Positions 1-6,838 of a stretch of DNA of 7,834 bases are shown here, one piece after another. The position numbers were made by a program, and so were the translations under genes. Origin of the DNA: Chloroflexota bacterium. GTDB lineage: Bacteria; Chloroflexota; Anaerolineae; Anaerolineales; UBA4823. Under the pieces are notes generated by a model that searched no databases, was not told the origin of the DNA, and saw only the letters and a program-made list of their open reading frames with translations. Position 1 is the stretch's first letter. Each line of letters opens with the position of its first letter. Location of the stretch: contig DAOVCZ010000082.1 in assembly GCA_030669775.1 (NCBI GenBank), forward strand, positions 1-7,834. The letters run 5' to 3'.

Positions 1-486
1 CCCCGAATGCTTGAAATCGATTTTCCAATGGAGAATCTGATTATCGATCCGTTAGTGCTGACAGTGTCCGGAATGCAGGAATTTTGCCCAGAATTACTGG
101 AAGCAGTGCGCACGCTGCAATTTGCCTGGGATCCGCCGCCAGCCATCTCAGTTGGTCTTTCGAATGTTTCCAATGCAGTACCTCACGAAAACCGACCCTT
201 GATGAATCGGGTCTACTGCGCCATGCTGATGGGTGTGGGACTGAAAATGATGATCGCCGATCCCCTGAATAATGAATTGAAAGAGACCATCCGTATCATC
301 GAAGAGGGCGACGATTCCACTCCAGTCGGAAAGTTGTACCTCAAGATCGCCGAACGCATAGCGAACATGGAAGAACTCAAAATTGAAGATGTTGACCTGA
401 ACGATCCAAAACAGGCGGACATCTGGAAAACAGTTCAAGTTCTGCTCAACAAAGTCATCTACGCAGATTCCTATCTGCAGCAATAA
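1..486 (+). CDS. acsE: Methyltetrahydrofolate:corrinoid/iron-sulfur protein methyltransferase (AcsE-like), 5' truncated
   Basis: This is the C-terminal part of a pterin-binding (TIM-barrel, DHPS-like) methyltransferase. The family moves the methyl group of methyl-tetrahydrofolate to the cobalt of the corrinoid iron-sulfur protein in the Wood-Ljungdahl pathway, in the cytoplasm. The frame is open from base 1 and the ATG at 7 has no ribosome site, so the true start lies upstream and about 160 residues are visible. Counting from that ATG, the strand motif LIIDPL (residues 11-16) is followed by GLSNVSN (50-56). N53 matches the asparagine that contacts the pterin N5 in the Moorella enzyme. RPLMNR (63-68) and the IADPL segment (83-87) are also typical, as is the ending LLNKVIYADSYL. 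Between the last two, a charged stretch (about 98-142) looks longer than in the roughly 262-residue clostridial enzyme. MtrH-like or MetH-type pterin proteins are less likely alternatives. Malic enzyme follows after 46 bases. Confidence 0.88.
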   Translation, partial: PRMLEIDFPMENLIIDPLVLTVSGMQEFCPELLEAVRTLQFAWDPPPAISVGLSNVSNAVPHENRPLMNRVYCAMLMGVGLKMMIADPLNNELKETIRIIEEGDDSTPVGKLYLKIAERIANMEELKIEDVDLNDPKQADIWKTVQVLLNKVIYADSYLQQ

Positions 487-524
487 CGATTACCTATCCA
501 ATTGGGTCCTTTCTTCTCTCAAAT

Positions 525-529
525 AGGAG
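525..529 (+). promoter_or_regulatory. Ribosome binding site of malic enzyme gene
   Basis: AGGAG lies 3 bases before the ATG at 533 and 6 bases before the in-frame ATG at 536. The second spacing is nearer the usual one, so translation may begin at 536, giving a protein one residue shorter. Confidence 0.6.
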
Positions 530-532
530 AAC

Positions 533-1897
533 ATGATGCTTATCGAAAAAGAGCCCGTCAATGTTGATGAGCTGCTTGCCAAAGCAGAGAAACCCTCGGC
601 CGATGCCATGGTATTGCATCCTTTCTACCGGGGGAAAATTGAAACTGCTTTGAAGTGCTGTGTTCGAGATTTTCAAGACTTCGCTATCTGGTACACCCCC
701 GGTGTGGCAGCACCATGCCGGGCAATCGCTGAACAACCAGAATTAGTCTACGAATACACGAATAAATGGAACACTGTAGCTGTGGTCAGCGATGGCACAC
801 GCGTGCTGGGGCTTGGTGATATCGGACCGAAAGCAGGTCTACCTGTTATGGAAGGTAAAGCCCTGCTGTATAAATATCTGGGTGGTGTGGATGGTGTGCC
901 TATCATGCTGGATACCAAAGACCCGGATCAGATCATCAATACTGTGACCATGCTTCAACCAGGATTTGGTGGTGTAAATCTGGAAGATATCTCCCAACCC
1001 AAGTGTTTCTATATCCTTGATACCCTGCGAGAAAAAGCAGAAATCCCAGTCTGGCATGATGACCAGCAAGGCACAGCCACAGTTACTCTAGCAGCGTTGA
1101 TCAACGCGCTGAAGATCGTTAGCAAGGAGATGAGCGAGGTAAAAATAACCTTCATCGGCAGCGGTGCCTCCAATGTTGCTTGCTCCCGCTTAATCTTTGG
1201 TTCAGGGGTGGATCCTGCAAAATGCTTGATGGTGGACAGCAAAGGGATCCTCGGTAAACACAGGCATGATTTAGAGCTGCGTAAAGCCGAATACGTTGAT
1301 AAATGGCGTTTATGCCAAATAACAAACCAAGAGGGCCGCCAAGGAAATATCCCCGAGGCGATGAAAGATGCCGATGTGGTCATAGCTTTGAGCCGCTCAG
1401 GTCCCGGCGTCATCCTCAAGGAATGGGTGGAGTTGATGGCAAAGGATGCCATTATCTTCGCCTGCGCCAACCCGGTGCCTGAAATCTGGCCCTGGGAAGC
1501 TAAAGCAGGTGGCGCGCGGATTGTGGCTACTGGGCGATCGGATTTCCCAAATCAGGTGAACAATTCTCTGGGTTTTCCAGGTATCTTCCGTGGAGCATTG
1601 GATGTCAGGGCAAGCACTATTACTGATGAGATGTGCTTCGCGGCTGCCAAAGCACTCGCTGACCATGTCGGCGATCACCTGGATGAGGAGCAAATTCTTC
1701 CGACGATGGATGATTGGGAAGTCTTCCCCCGCGAAGCTGTTGCTGTAGCTTTGAAAGCTCAGGAACAAGGTGTAGCCAAATTAACTCTAAGCCATGACGA
1801 AATATACGCACAGGCTCACCGGATCATCAAGCGCTCGCGTGACTTAACACACTCCATGATGGAGCAGGAGTTCATCAAAACTGCACCTGGAGATTAA
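533..1897 (+). CDS. NAD(P)-dependent malic enzyme (oxaloacetate-decarboxylating)
   Basis: The enzyme converts malate and NAD(P)+ to pyruvate, CO2 and NAD(P)H, or runs in reverse, in the cytoplasm. The protein has 454 residues. The N-terminal catalytic domain holds YTPGVA (54-59, catalytic Tyr54) and LPVMEGKALLYK (103-114, catalytic Lys109). Metal ligands sit in NLEDI (E151, D152) and HDDQQGTA (D176/D177). The nucleotide-binding fold starts at FIGSGASN (207-214), and the strand ending MVDSKG (233-238) puts D235 where the ribose is bound. NADP preference cannot be read with confidence. Conserved ANPVPE (312-317) and the SDFPNQVNN/FPGIFRG segment (336-353) follow. No phosphotransacetylase-like domain is present, so this is the short bacterial type, slightly longer than many 375-440-residue members. 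It begins with two ATGs (533, 536). It lies between an acsE-like gene and a flavoprotein gene and may feed NAD(P)H to the downstream complex, but that is inference. The next gene begins 85 bases on. Confidence 0.93.
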   Translation: MMLIEKEPVNVDELLAKAEKPSADAMVLHPFYRGKIETALKCCVRDFQDFAIWYTPGVAAPCRAIAEQPELVYEYTNKWNTVAVVSDGTRVLGLGDIGPKAGLPVMEGKALLYKYLGGVDGVPIMLDTKDPDQIINTVTMLQPGFGGVNLEDISQPKCFYILDTLREKAEIPVWHDDQQGTATVTLAALINALKIVSKEMSEVKITFIGSGASNVACSRLIFGSGVDPAKCLMVDSKGILGKHRHDLELRKAEYVDKWRLCQITNQEGRQGNIPEAMKDADVVIALSRSGPGVILKEWVELMAKDAIIFACANPVPEIWPWEAKAGGARIVATGRSDFPNQVNNSLGFPGIFRGALDVRASTITDEMCFAAAKALADHVGDHLDEEQILPTMDDWEVFPREAVAVALKAQEQGVAKLTLSHDEIYAQAHRIIKRSRDLTHSMMEQEFIKTAPGD

Positions 1898-1972
1898 ACC
1901 CCATCTTCAGTTCTCCATATGGCAGTTTCTTGGATTGCTTTCACTTGAATAACATCAATAATTAAAACAAAT

Positions 1973-1979
1973 GAGGTGA
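1973..1979 (+). promoter_or_regulatory. Ribosome binding site of the TrxR-like gene
   Basis: GAGGTGA stands 3 bases before the ATG at 1983 and supports that start. The rest of the 85-base gap (1898-1982) is AT-rich and shows only weak promoter resemblance (TTGCTT at 1935-1940, AATAAT at 1957-1962), so I do not call a promoter there. Confidence 0.65.
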
Positions 1980-1982
1980 ACT

Positions 1983-2888
1983 ATGTACGACTTGATCGTC
2001 GTCGGAGGGGGACCTGCCGGTCTGACCGCCACGGTTTATGCTATACGCAAACGGTTAAACGTGTTGATGATTTCTAAAGACCTGGGTGGAAAAACGAATT
2101 ATCGTCTGGCTTTACCCTGGATTGAGGATTATCAGGTCATCCACGGATTAGAGATCGTCAACAAATTCCGCAGCGAGCTTGAATACCTAGAATTTGCCCG
2201 CCATATGGAACCCGTTGACCAAATTGAAAAAGATGATTCTGGATTCATCGTCCGCACTCGCGGTGGCGGAAATTTAAGCGCGAAAGCTGTGATCATCGCC
2301 TCTGGCACAGAGCAGCAGCGCCTAGAAGTGCCTGGAGAGAAGCAGTTTATTATGCGCGGCCTATGCTATTCAGCCCTGAGCTATGCGCCATTATTCATTG
2401 ACCGGAAAACCGTGGTTGTTGGTGAAGGTGATTTGGCATTACGCTCAGCAGCCGAGTTGGCTACGGTTGCCAAACATGTCCACTTGATTGGATTGTCTGG
2501 CGACGTACTAACAACCGCGCTGGGAAAGAAATTAGCCCAATTACCTAATGTGACCATCCTGGAAAATCACTCCGTAACCGAGGTAAAGGGAAATGGATTT
2601 GCCAACCAATTGACTGTGCAAAATCCAGATGGGAAAGAAGAAACCATAGAAGCTGAGGGCACTTTCATCGAAATGAACCTGATCCCCAACTCTCAAATGG
2701 TTGAGAATCTCGTCGATCTCGATGACCAAGGTCGCATAAAAGTAGATTGTTATGCTCGCACCAATGTTCCTGGAGTGTTTGCCGCTGGCGATGTAACCGA
2801 CAGCTACGCCGAGCAGGTTCTGGTGGCAGTTGGTGAAGGTGCAAAAGCTTCTTTAAGTGCCTATGAATATCTACTACCAATGCTTTAA
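1983..2888 (+). CDS. Thioredoxin-reductase-like FAD oxidoreductase lacking the redox CxxC
   Basis: A 301-residue, two-domain flavoprotein of the low-molecular-weight thioredoxin reductase fold. The FAD-binding motif VVGGGPAGLTA is at 6-16, and the second FAD motif, GVFAAGD, is at 264-270. The second dinucleotide domain begins at VVVGEGD (144-150). Where thioredoxin reductases have YCATC, this protein reads YSALS (129-133), so both redox cysteines are serines (S130, S133); one cysteine, C128, sits two residues before the first. The HRRxxxR motif that binds the NADPH 2'-phosphate is also absent: HLIGLSGD (167-174) takes its place. It therefore cannot be a classical NADPH-thioredoxin reductase. 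It may use NADH, a ferredoxin or a protein partner; the true reaction is unknown. No thioredoxin gene is adjacent. It lies 85 bases after malic enzyme and before the 259-base regulatory gap. The fold call is secure, the function is not. Confidence 0.85.
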   Translation: MYDLIVVGGGPAGLTATVYAIRKRLNVLMISKDLGGKTNYRLALPWIEDYQVIHGLEIVNKFRSELEYLEFARHMEPVDQIEKDDSGFIVRTRGGGNLSAKAVIIASGTEQQRLEVPGEKQFIMRGLCYSALSYAPLFIDRKTVVVGEGDLALRSAAELATVAKHVHLIGLSGDVLTTALGKKLAQLPNVTILENHSVTEVKGNGFANQLTVQNPDGKEETIEAEGTFIEMNLIPNSQMVENLVDLDDQGRIKVDCYARTNVPGVFAAGDVTDSYAEQVLVAVGEGAKASLSAYEYLLPML

Positions 2889-2956
2889 CAAGGAATATGA
2901 GGAGAACACAAATAATTCGATTTCCCTAGTTGGGAATAGCGTGAAAATTAATTGTC

Positions 2957-3000
2957 AAATGAGATTTGATCCCCTAAAAATCGGGGATCTAATCTCATTT
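2957..3000 (+). terminator. Long hairpin, possible terminator or mRNA-processing element
   Basis: Arms 2957-2974 and 2983-3000 pair over 17 of 18 positions, with a single T:T mismatch (2967/2990) and an 8-base loop. The inner seven pairs are GATCCCC/GGGGATC and the outer part is AT-rich. It sits 68 bases after the TrxR-like stop codon and before the predicted promoter of the HdrA operon, where a terminator would be expected. The arm ends in ATTT but no clear T-run follows on either strand, so a stabilising 3' hairpin, a processing site or a protein-binding palindrome is also possible. Confidence 0.45.
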
Positions 3001-3065
3001 AAACAAAGGACATATTACCAGGAATTTATTGACGAATGACACATACAAAAATTCATCCCTGTATC

Positions 3066-3071
3066 TATAAT
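3066..3071 (+). promoter_or_regulatory. Candidate -10 box of the HdrA operon promoter
   Basis: A perfect TATAAT lies in the gap before the tandem-HdrA gene, predicting a transcript start near 3078 and a leader of about 70 bases. The -35 position at 17-base spacing (3043-3048, ATACAA) matches poorly, and the good TTGACG at 3029-3034 is too far upstream (31 bases). Either an activator helps or the match is chance in AT-rich DNA. Confidence 0.35.
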
Positions 3072-3079
3072 AACGATAA

Positions 3080-3102
3080 GAATAGGGGTATTTATCCTAT
3101 TC
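3080..3102 (+). repeat. Inverted repeat at predicted transcript start (operator or 5' stem-loop)
   Basis: GAATAGG (3080-3086) pairs perfectly with CCTATTC (3096-3102), extendable by one G:T pair around a 7-base centre. It begins two bases after the transcript start predicted from the -10 box at 3066-3071. That position suits a repressor site or a 5' mRNA hairpin. I do not recognise it as the site of a known regulator. Confidence 0.45.
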
Positions 3103-3134
3103 GCCGTCCACAACACTAATAACCCACGTTCTTC

Positions 3135-3142
3135 GGGGGAGG
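3135..3142 (+). promoter_or_regulatory. Strong ribosome binding site of the tandem HdrA gene
   Basis: GGGGGAGG ends 5 bases before the ATG at 3148. A second in-frame ATG at 3157 would be 14 bases away, so 3148 is the start. Confidence 0.7.
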
Positions 3143-3147
3143 CATTA

Positions 3148-6100
3148 ATGGAAACTATGACGACCCAGAATTTCCAAGGTGAACCAGCCGCAACCCTGGT
3201 TGTGGGCGGCGGCATTGGGGGTATGCGTGCCGCACTTGACCTGGCAGACGCGGGATTGAAGGTTTACCTGGTAGAGCAAACACCCGGTCTGGGAGGGCGA
3301 GTTGCTCAACTTGGCTACATGTTCCCACAGCACGATTGTGTTCTCTGTCGTGGGACTGCCGATCACGGCTATGGCTGTACAAGACCATCCATCTCCCCAG
3401 CATATATCCAGCACAACCAACATCCAAATATCGAGATTTTGACCAATACCAACGTACTTGAAGTAGAAGGTCAAGCCGGCGATTTTACCGTATCTCTACG
3501 ACAGGAACCTCGTTACGTGGATATCGACCGCTGCACGAGCTGTGGCAAATGTGCTGAAGTTTGCCCAGTCGAGCTGCCCGACAGCTACCAATTAGGCATG
3601 ACCAACCGTAAAGCCGCTTATAAGGTAGCTGCTCGAGCGACACCAGATGCATATGTGATCGATAAAGGTCCTTATTGTGAGGATTGTGGTGAATGTGTCT
3701 CCATTTGTCCAACTGAGGCGATCAACCTCGCCGAACAACCCCGTTTGGTGACCATCGAAGTCGGTGCAATCATACTGGCGCTCGGTTTCAAAATCTACGA
3801 TTCACTGGAGCTGGAAGAACTGGGATATGGCAGGTATCCAAACGTCGTTCAAGCCATGCAGTACGAACGATTAGCCAGCCGTTCTGGACCCACTGAGGGC
3901 ATCATCACTCGACCTTCAGACGGAAAACAGCCGCGTTCGATCGCCTGGCTGCAGTGTATCGGCTCTCGTGACAAAAATAACACTTATTGTTCTTCGATTT
4001 GTTGTATGTACGCGACCAAAGAGGCTATCCTGGCCAAGCAGCGTCTGGGTCAGGAGATCGATTGCAGCGTGTTCATCATGGATGAACGCGCCTTCAACAA
4101 GGAATACAGCGCCTACTTCTCCAAAGCGAGAGACAGCCACAATATTCAGTACCACCACTGCCGGGTCTCAGAAATCAAAGAAGATCAGCATACCGGTGAT
4201 CTTATCTTGCACTACGCCACGCCAAACGGCGAACTGCACCAGGAACGATTTGAAATGGTTGTTCTGGCAACAGGTCTGCAGCCGCCAGAATCAGCCAGGT
4301 ATCTCGCAGATAACCTGGGAATTGAGCTAAATCAATACGGTTTCTGCCAGACGGATAAATTCACCCCTCTGCAAACCACATGTCCGGGAGTTTTTGTTTG
4401 CGGAGCATTTTCTTCTCCGAAAGAGATCGTTGAGACCATAATCGATGCCAGCGGTGCCGCAGCCGAAGTGATGCGCCTGCTCAATGACCGTCTGCACACC
4501 CATAAATACACCCGTCAATATCCATTCCTGACTGTTGATAGTCTGCCTCCAGAGCGCGACGTGAGTGCCGAAGAACCACGGGTCGGCGTATTCGCCTGCA
4601 CTTGTGGTGGAACAATCAGCGAGGTTATTGACGTTCCAGCCTTGCTTCACAATGTCAGCCATCTGCAAAATGTCTCCTCTGTGGATATGATCGAATATGC
4701 ATGTTTCCCCGAGGTACAGGATCAACTGATTCAACGCATCAAAGAAGAGAAACTCAACCGGGTTGTGATCGCCGCCTGCAGCAATCGCACCCATGAATCA
4801 CTCTTCCAGCGCAGCATCCGCATGGCAGGCCTCAACCCATATCTGCTGGAAGTCGTCAACCTGCGGGAACAATGCAGCTTTGTTCATCAAGAACAGTTAC
4901 CCTTGGCGAATCGCAAAGCCACCGAGATGGTTCGTATAGCGATTGGGCGGGTTATAGCAGCCCAGCCAGTCTATAAGCATCAACACCACTGCCTGCCCAG
5001 TGCTCTGGTGATCGGTGGTGGTGTCTCCGGCATGACTTCCGCCCTGGCGATCGCCGATAGCGGATATGATGTCCACCTAGTAGAGCGATCTCAAAACCTG
5101 GGAGGCAACCTTAGAAATATATATTATGTTGCTGAGGGTTATAACCCACAACGCCTGCTGCGGGATTTGATCAACCGTGTACGAGCGCACACCCGCATCG
5201 TGATTCACACCAGGACTGAGCTTGTCAGTCATTCAGGTCATGTGGGTCACTTTATCACTGAGCTGCAAACCAGGCGAAATGGATTCAGCGATTCGATTAA
5301 GATCGAACATGGGGTTACCATTGTCGCTACCGGGGCACAGGAAACCCGCCAGCACTCCTTGCTAGAATTTCCGCAGGTGATCACCCAACAAGAATTAGAA
5401 GAGAAGATCATTCACCACCCGGAGGACATCGCAGCCCTTAAAAATGTGGTCATGATCCAGTGTGTGCGACCTGAAGGTTTTCCGGATTACTGCTCGCGGG
5501 TCTGCTGCACCAACACGATGAAGAATGCCATCCGGTTGAAGCTTTTCAACCCTTCCTGCCAGGTTAGTGTGCTCTATAAAAATATCGTTACCTACGGATT
5601 TCGGGAAGAGTATTACACTGAGACGCGCCGCCTTGGGGTGGTATTTATCCGCTACACGGACGAAAAACCGCCTGATGTGATCCTCAAAGAAAACCAGCTT
5701 TTCGTCCGGGTTTATGATATTTCTCTGGATCGCTGGCTTGATTTACCCGCCGATATGATCCCCATGAGCATGTCGATTGCCCCCGCAGATGGCAGCCAGG
5801 AATTATCGCAAATGCTGCGCGTACCTCTCTCCAGTGAGGGATTCTACCAAGAGGCTCAACTGAAGCTGCGCCCGATGGATTTCATGCGGGATGGTATTTT
5901 CCTGGCTGGGATGGCTCACTATCCAAAGTTCATCGAAGAGAGCATCAGCCATGCCCTGGCGGCGGCTGGTCGGGCGTTAAGTCTTCTCTCTCAGGAGACG
6001 CTTTATTTGGGTGGTGTAGTTGCTGAAGTCGATCCGGATAAATGCGTTGGCTGCCTCACCTGCACCCGCATCTGTCCCTTCGCCATCCCCCAGATGGTAG

Positions 6101-6300
6101 ATCAGGAAGACCGTCCAGGTGTCGGCGGATTGGGTGGAGCAGCATATATCGATCCGGCTTTGTGCCAGGGTTGCGGAACCTGCACCGGAGAGTGTCCCGC
6201 CAATGCCATCCAGCTGATCCATTACACCGATGAACAGATGATGTTGCGGGAGATTGAAGGTCTGGGAACCTGGCAAACAATACCGGTCGCTGGTGACTAA
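3148..6300 (+). CDS. Tandem HdrA-like protein (two FAD modules, multiple [4Fe-4S] clusters)
   Basis: A 1050-residue cytoplasmic electron-transfer flavoprotein made of two HdrA-type units; HdrA is the FAD subunit of heterodisulfide reductase-like complexes. First unit: FAD motif GGGIGG (20-25) with acidic E43, an unusual cysteine motif (C64, C67, C77), two ferredoxin clusters (C129/132/135/139 and C177/180/183/187), and the HdrA-specific cysteines C270, C281, C285, C286. At about 478-600 comes the HdrA N-terminal domain (CTCGG at 484-488, AACS at 542-545, REQCSFVH at 573-580). Second unit: FAD motif GGGVSG (623-628) with E646, cysteines C772, C782, C786, C787, and a C-terminal 2x[4Fe-4S] ferredoxin (C966/969/972/976, C1006/1009/1012/1016). 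The second unit lacks both the DCxxC motif after its FAD site and the internal ferredoxin insert. About seven clusters and two FAD are predicted. There are no membrane segments. It leads an operon with MvhD and HdrA::GltD. A QmoA/B-like role is a less likely alternative. Confidence 0.9.
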   Translation: METMTTQNFQGEPAATLVVGGGIGGMRAALDLADAGLKVYLVEQTPGLGGRVAQLGYMFPQHDCVLCRGTADHGYGCTRPSISPAYIQHNQHPNIEILTNTNVLEVEGQAGDFTVSLRQEPRYVDIDRCTSCGKCAEVCPVELPDSYQLGMTNRKAAYKVAARATPDAYVIDKGPYCEDCGECVSICPTEAINLAEQPRLVTIEVGAIILALGFKIYDSLELEELGYGRYPNVVQAMQYERLASRSGPTEGIITRPSDGKQPRSIAWLQCIGSRDKNNTYCSSICCMYATKEAILAKQRLGQEIDCSVFIMDERAFNKEYSAYFSKARDSHNIQYHHCRVSEIKEDQHTGDLILHYATPNGELHQERFEMVVLATGLQPPESARYLADNLGIELNQYGFCQTDKFTPLQTTCPGVFVCGAFSSPKEIVETIIDASGAAAEVMRLLNDRLHTHKYTRQYPFLTVDSLPPERDVSAEEPRVGVFACTCGGTISEVIDVPALLHNVSHLQNVSSVDMIEYACFPEVQDQLIQRIKEEKLNRVVIAACSNRTHESLFQRSIRMAGLNPYLLEVVNLREQCSFVHQEQLPLANRKATEMVRIAIGRVIAAQPVYKHQHHCLPSALVIGGGVSGMTSALAIADSGYDVHLVERSQNLGGNLRNIYYVAEGYNPQRLLRDLINRVRAHTRIVIHTRTELVSHSGHVGHFITELQTRRNGFSDSIKIEHGVTIVATGAQETRQHSLLEFPQVITQQELEEKIIHHPEDIAALKNVVMIQCVRPEGFPDYCSRVCCTNTMKNAIRLKLFNPSCQVSVLYKNIVTYGFREEYYTETRRLGVVFIRYTDEKPPDVILKENQLFVRVYDISLDRWLDLPADMIPMSMSIAPADGSQELSQMLRVPLSSEGFYQEAQLKLRPMDFMRDGIFLAGMAHYPKFIEESISHALAAAGRALSLLSQETLYLGGVVAEVDPDKCVGCLTCTRICPFAIPQMVDQEDRPGVGGLGGAAYIDPALCQGCGTCTGECPANAIQLIHYTDEQMMLREIEGLGTWQTIPVAGD

Positions 6301-6320
6301 GCAAAGGGATAATCACATCA

Positions 6321-6821
6321 ATGACAACACACCAACCTAGGAAATCCTTCGAACCAGAGCTAACCGCATTCTATTGTATTTATTGCGGTTACATGGCAGC
6401 CGATACAGCAGGTGCTCTAGGTGTTCAATACCCAGCTAATGTGAAATTTGTGCGTATGCCATGTACGGGCAAGACGGATATTCGATATCTTTTAGAAGCA
6501 TTTGAGCAAGGAGCCGATGGCGTTTTCGTGGTAGCCTGTCCGATCGGAAACTGCCACCATGTACGCGGCAACGAACGCGGGTTGGCTCGCTTACAGCGGG
6601 CACAAAAAATTCTTGATGAAATCGGGCTGGGTAGTGACCGGTTGGAAATGTTCTTCATGTCCGGCAGCCAAGCACATACTTTTGCTTCCGCGGTCGATAA
6701 GATGACAGATCGCATTCGCAAGCTGGGACCAAACCCGCTCAAGGGAGAATCCCCTTCAGATATCAAGAATGAATTCGAAGACAAATTAGAGTTTCGCGGC
6801 AGACGCCTCTCACCAGGATAG
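6321..6821 (+). CDS. mvhD: MvhD/FlpD-like [2Fe-2S] electron-transfer subunit (hydrogenase iron-sulfur family)
   Basis: This 166-residue protein is the adaptor that passes electrons from an input enzyme (hydrogenase, formate dehydrogenase, MetFV or an NADH module in known complexes) to HdrA. The family's [2Fe-2S] cysteines are visible in YCIYCGY (C19, C22), MPCTGKTD (C48) and the ACPIGNCHH segment (C73, C78). AADTAG (26-31) and FEQGADGVFVV (61-71) are also typical. The tail after about residue 137 is charged and makes the protein somewhat longer than the usual 140 or so residues. It starts 20 bases after the tandem HdrA stop. The only upstream purine run, AAAGGG at 6303-6308, is 12 bases from the ATG, which is a weak site and may mean translational coupling. 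Being sandwiched between two HdrA genes strongly supports a shared complex. The input partner here is probably the GltD module downstream, by inference. Confidence 0.92.
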   Translation: MTTHQPRKSFEPELTAFYCIYCGYMAADTAGALGVQYPANVKFVRMPCTGKTDIRYLLEAFEQGADGVFVVACPIGNCHHVRGNERGLARLQRAQKILDEIGLGSDRLEMFFMSGSQAHTFASAVDKMTDRIRKLGPNPLKGESPSDIKNEFEDKLEFRGRRLSPG

Positions 6822-6827
6822 AGGCTT

Positions 6828-6833
6828 AAGGAG
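6828..6833 (+). promoter_or_regulatory. Ribosome binding site of the HdrA::GltD gene
   Basis: AAGGAG ends 5 bases before the ATG at 6839 and only 12 bases after the mvhD stop codon begins. It fixes the start of the last gene. Confidence 0.7.
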
Positions 6834-6838
6834 TCTGG

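Larger units (their letters stand above)
2889..3147 (+). other. Non-coding regulatory gap between TrxR-like gene and HdrA operon
   Basis: These 259 AT-rich bases hold no convincing gene. From left to right there is an orphan Shine-Dalgarno-like AGGAGAAC (2900-2907) with no usable start after it, a small hairpin (TTCCC at 2922-2926 with GGGAA at 2932-2936), the long hairpin, the TATAAT box, the second inverted repeat and the ribosome site of the tandem HdrA gene. The order hairpin, promoter, operator-like repeat, leader suggests that the HdrA operon is transcribed separately from the upstream genes. Confidence 0.6.

Noticed and set aside
1009..1470. Minus-strand open frame of 153 codons inside malic enzyme
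   Set aside because: It lies opposite conserved malic enzyme motifs and shows no protein family resemblance.
1930..1962. Promoter before the TrxR-like gene
   Set aside because: Both elements match weakly and the region is AT-rich, so chance matches are expected.
2897..2929. Ten-codon reading frame after the TrxR-like gene, possible leader peptide
   Set aside because: It overlaps the orphan AGGAGAAC, has poor spacing to AAGGA and no informative codon pattern. Nothing supports translation.
3029..3034. TTGACG as -35 partner of the TATAAT at 3066
   Set aside because: Spacing is 31 bases, far from the usual 16-18, and no -10 box lies at the right distance from it.
2857..3039. Sixty-residue open frame across the gap
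   Set aside because: It starts inside the TrxR-like gene in another frame, has no ribosome site, runs through the long hairpin and resembles no protein I know.
4327..4794. Minus-strand open frame of 155 codons inside the tandem HdrA gene
   Set aside because: It is opposite clearly conserved HdrA coding sequence and has no recognisable protein motifs.
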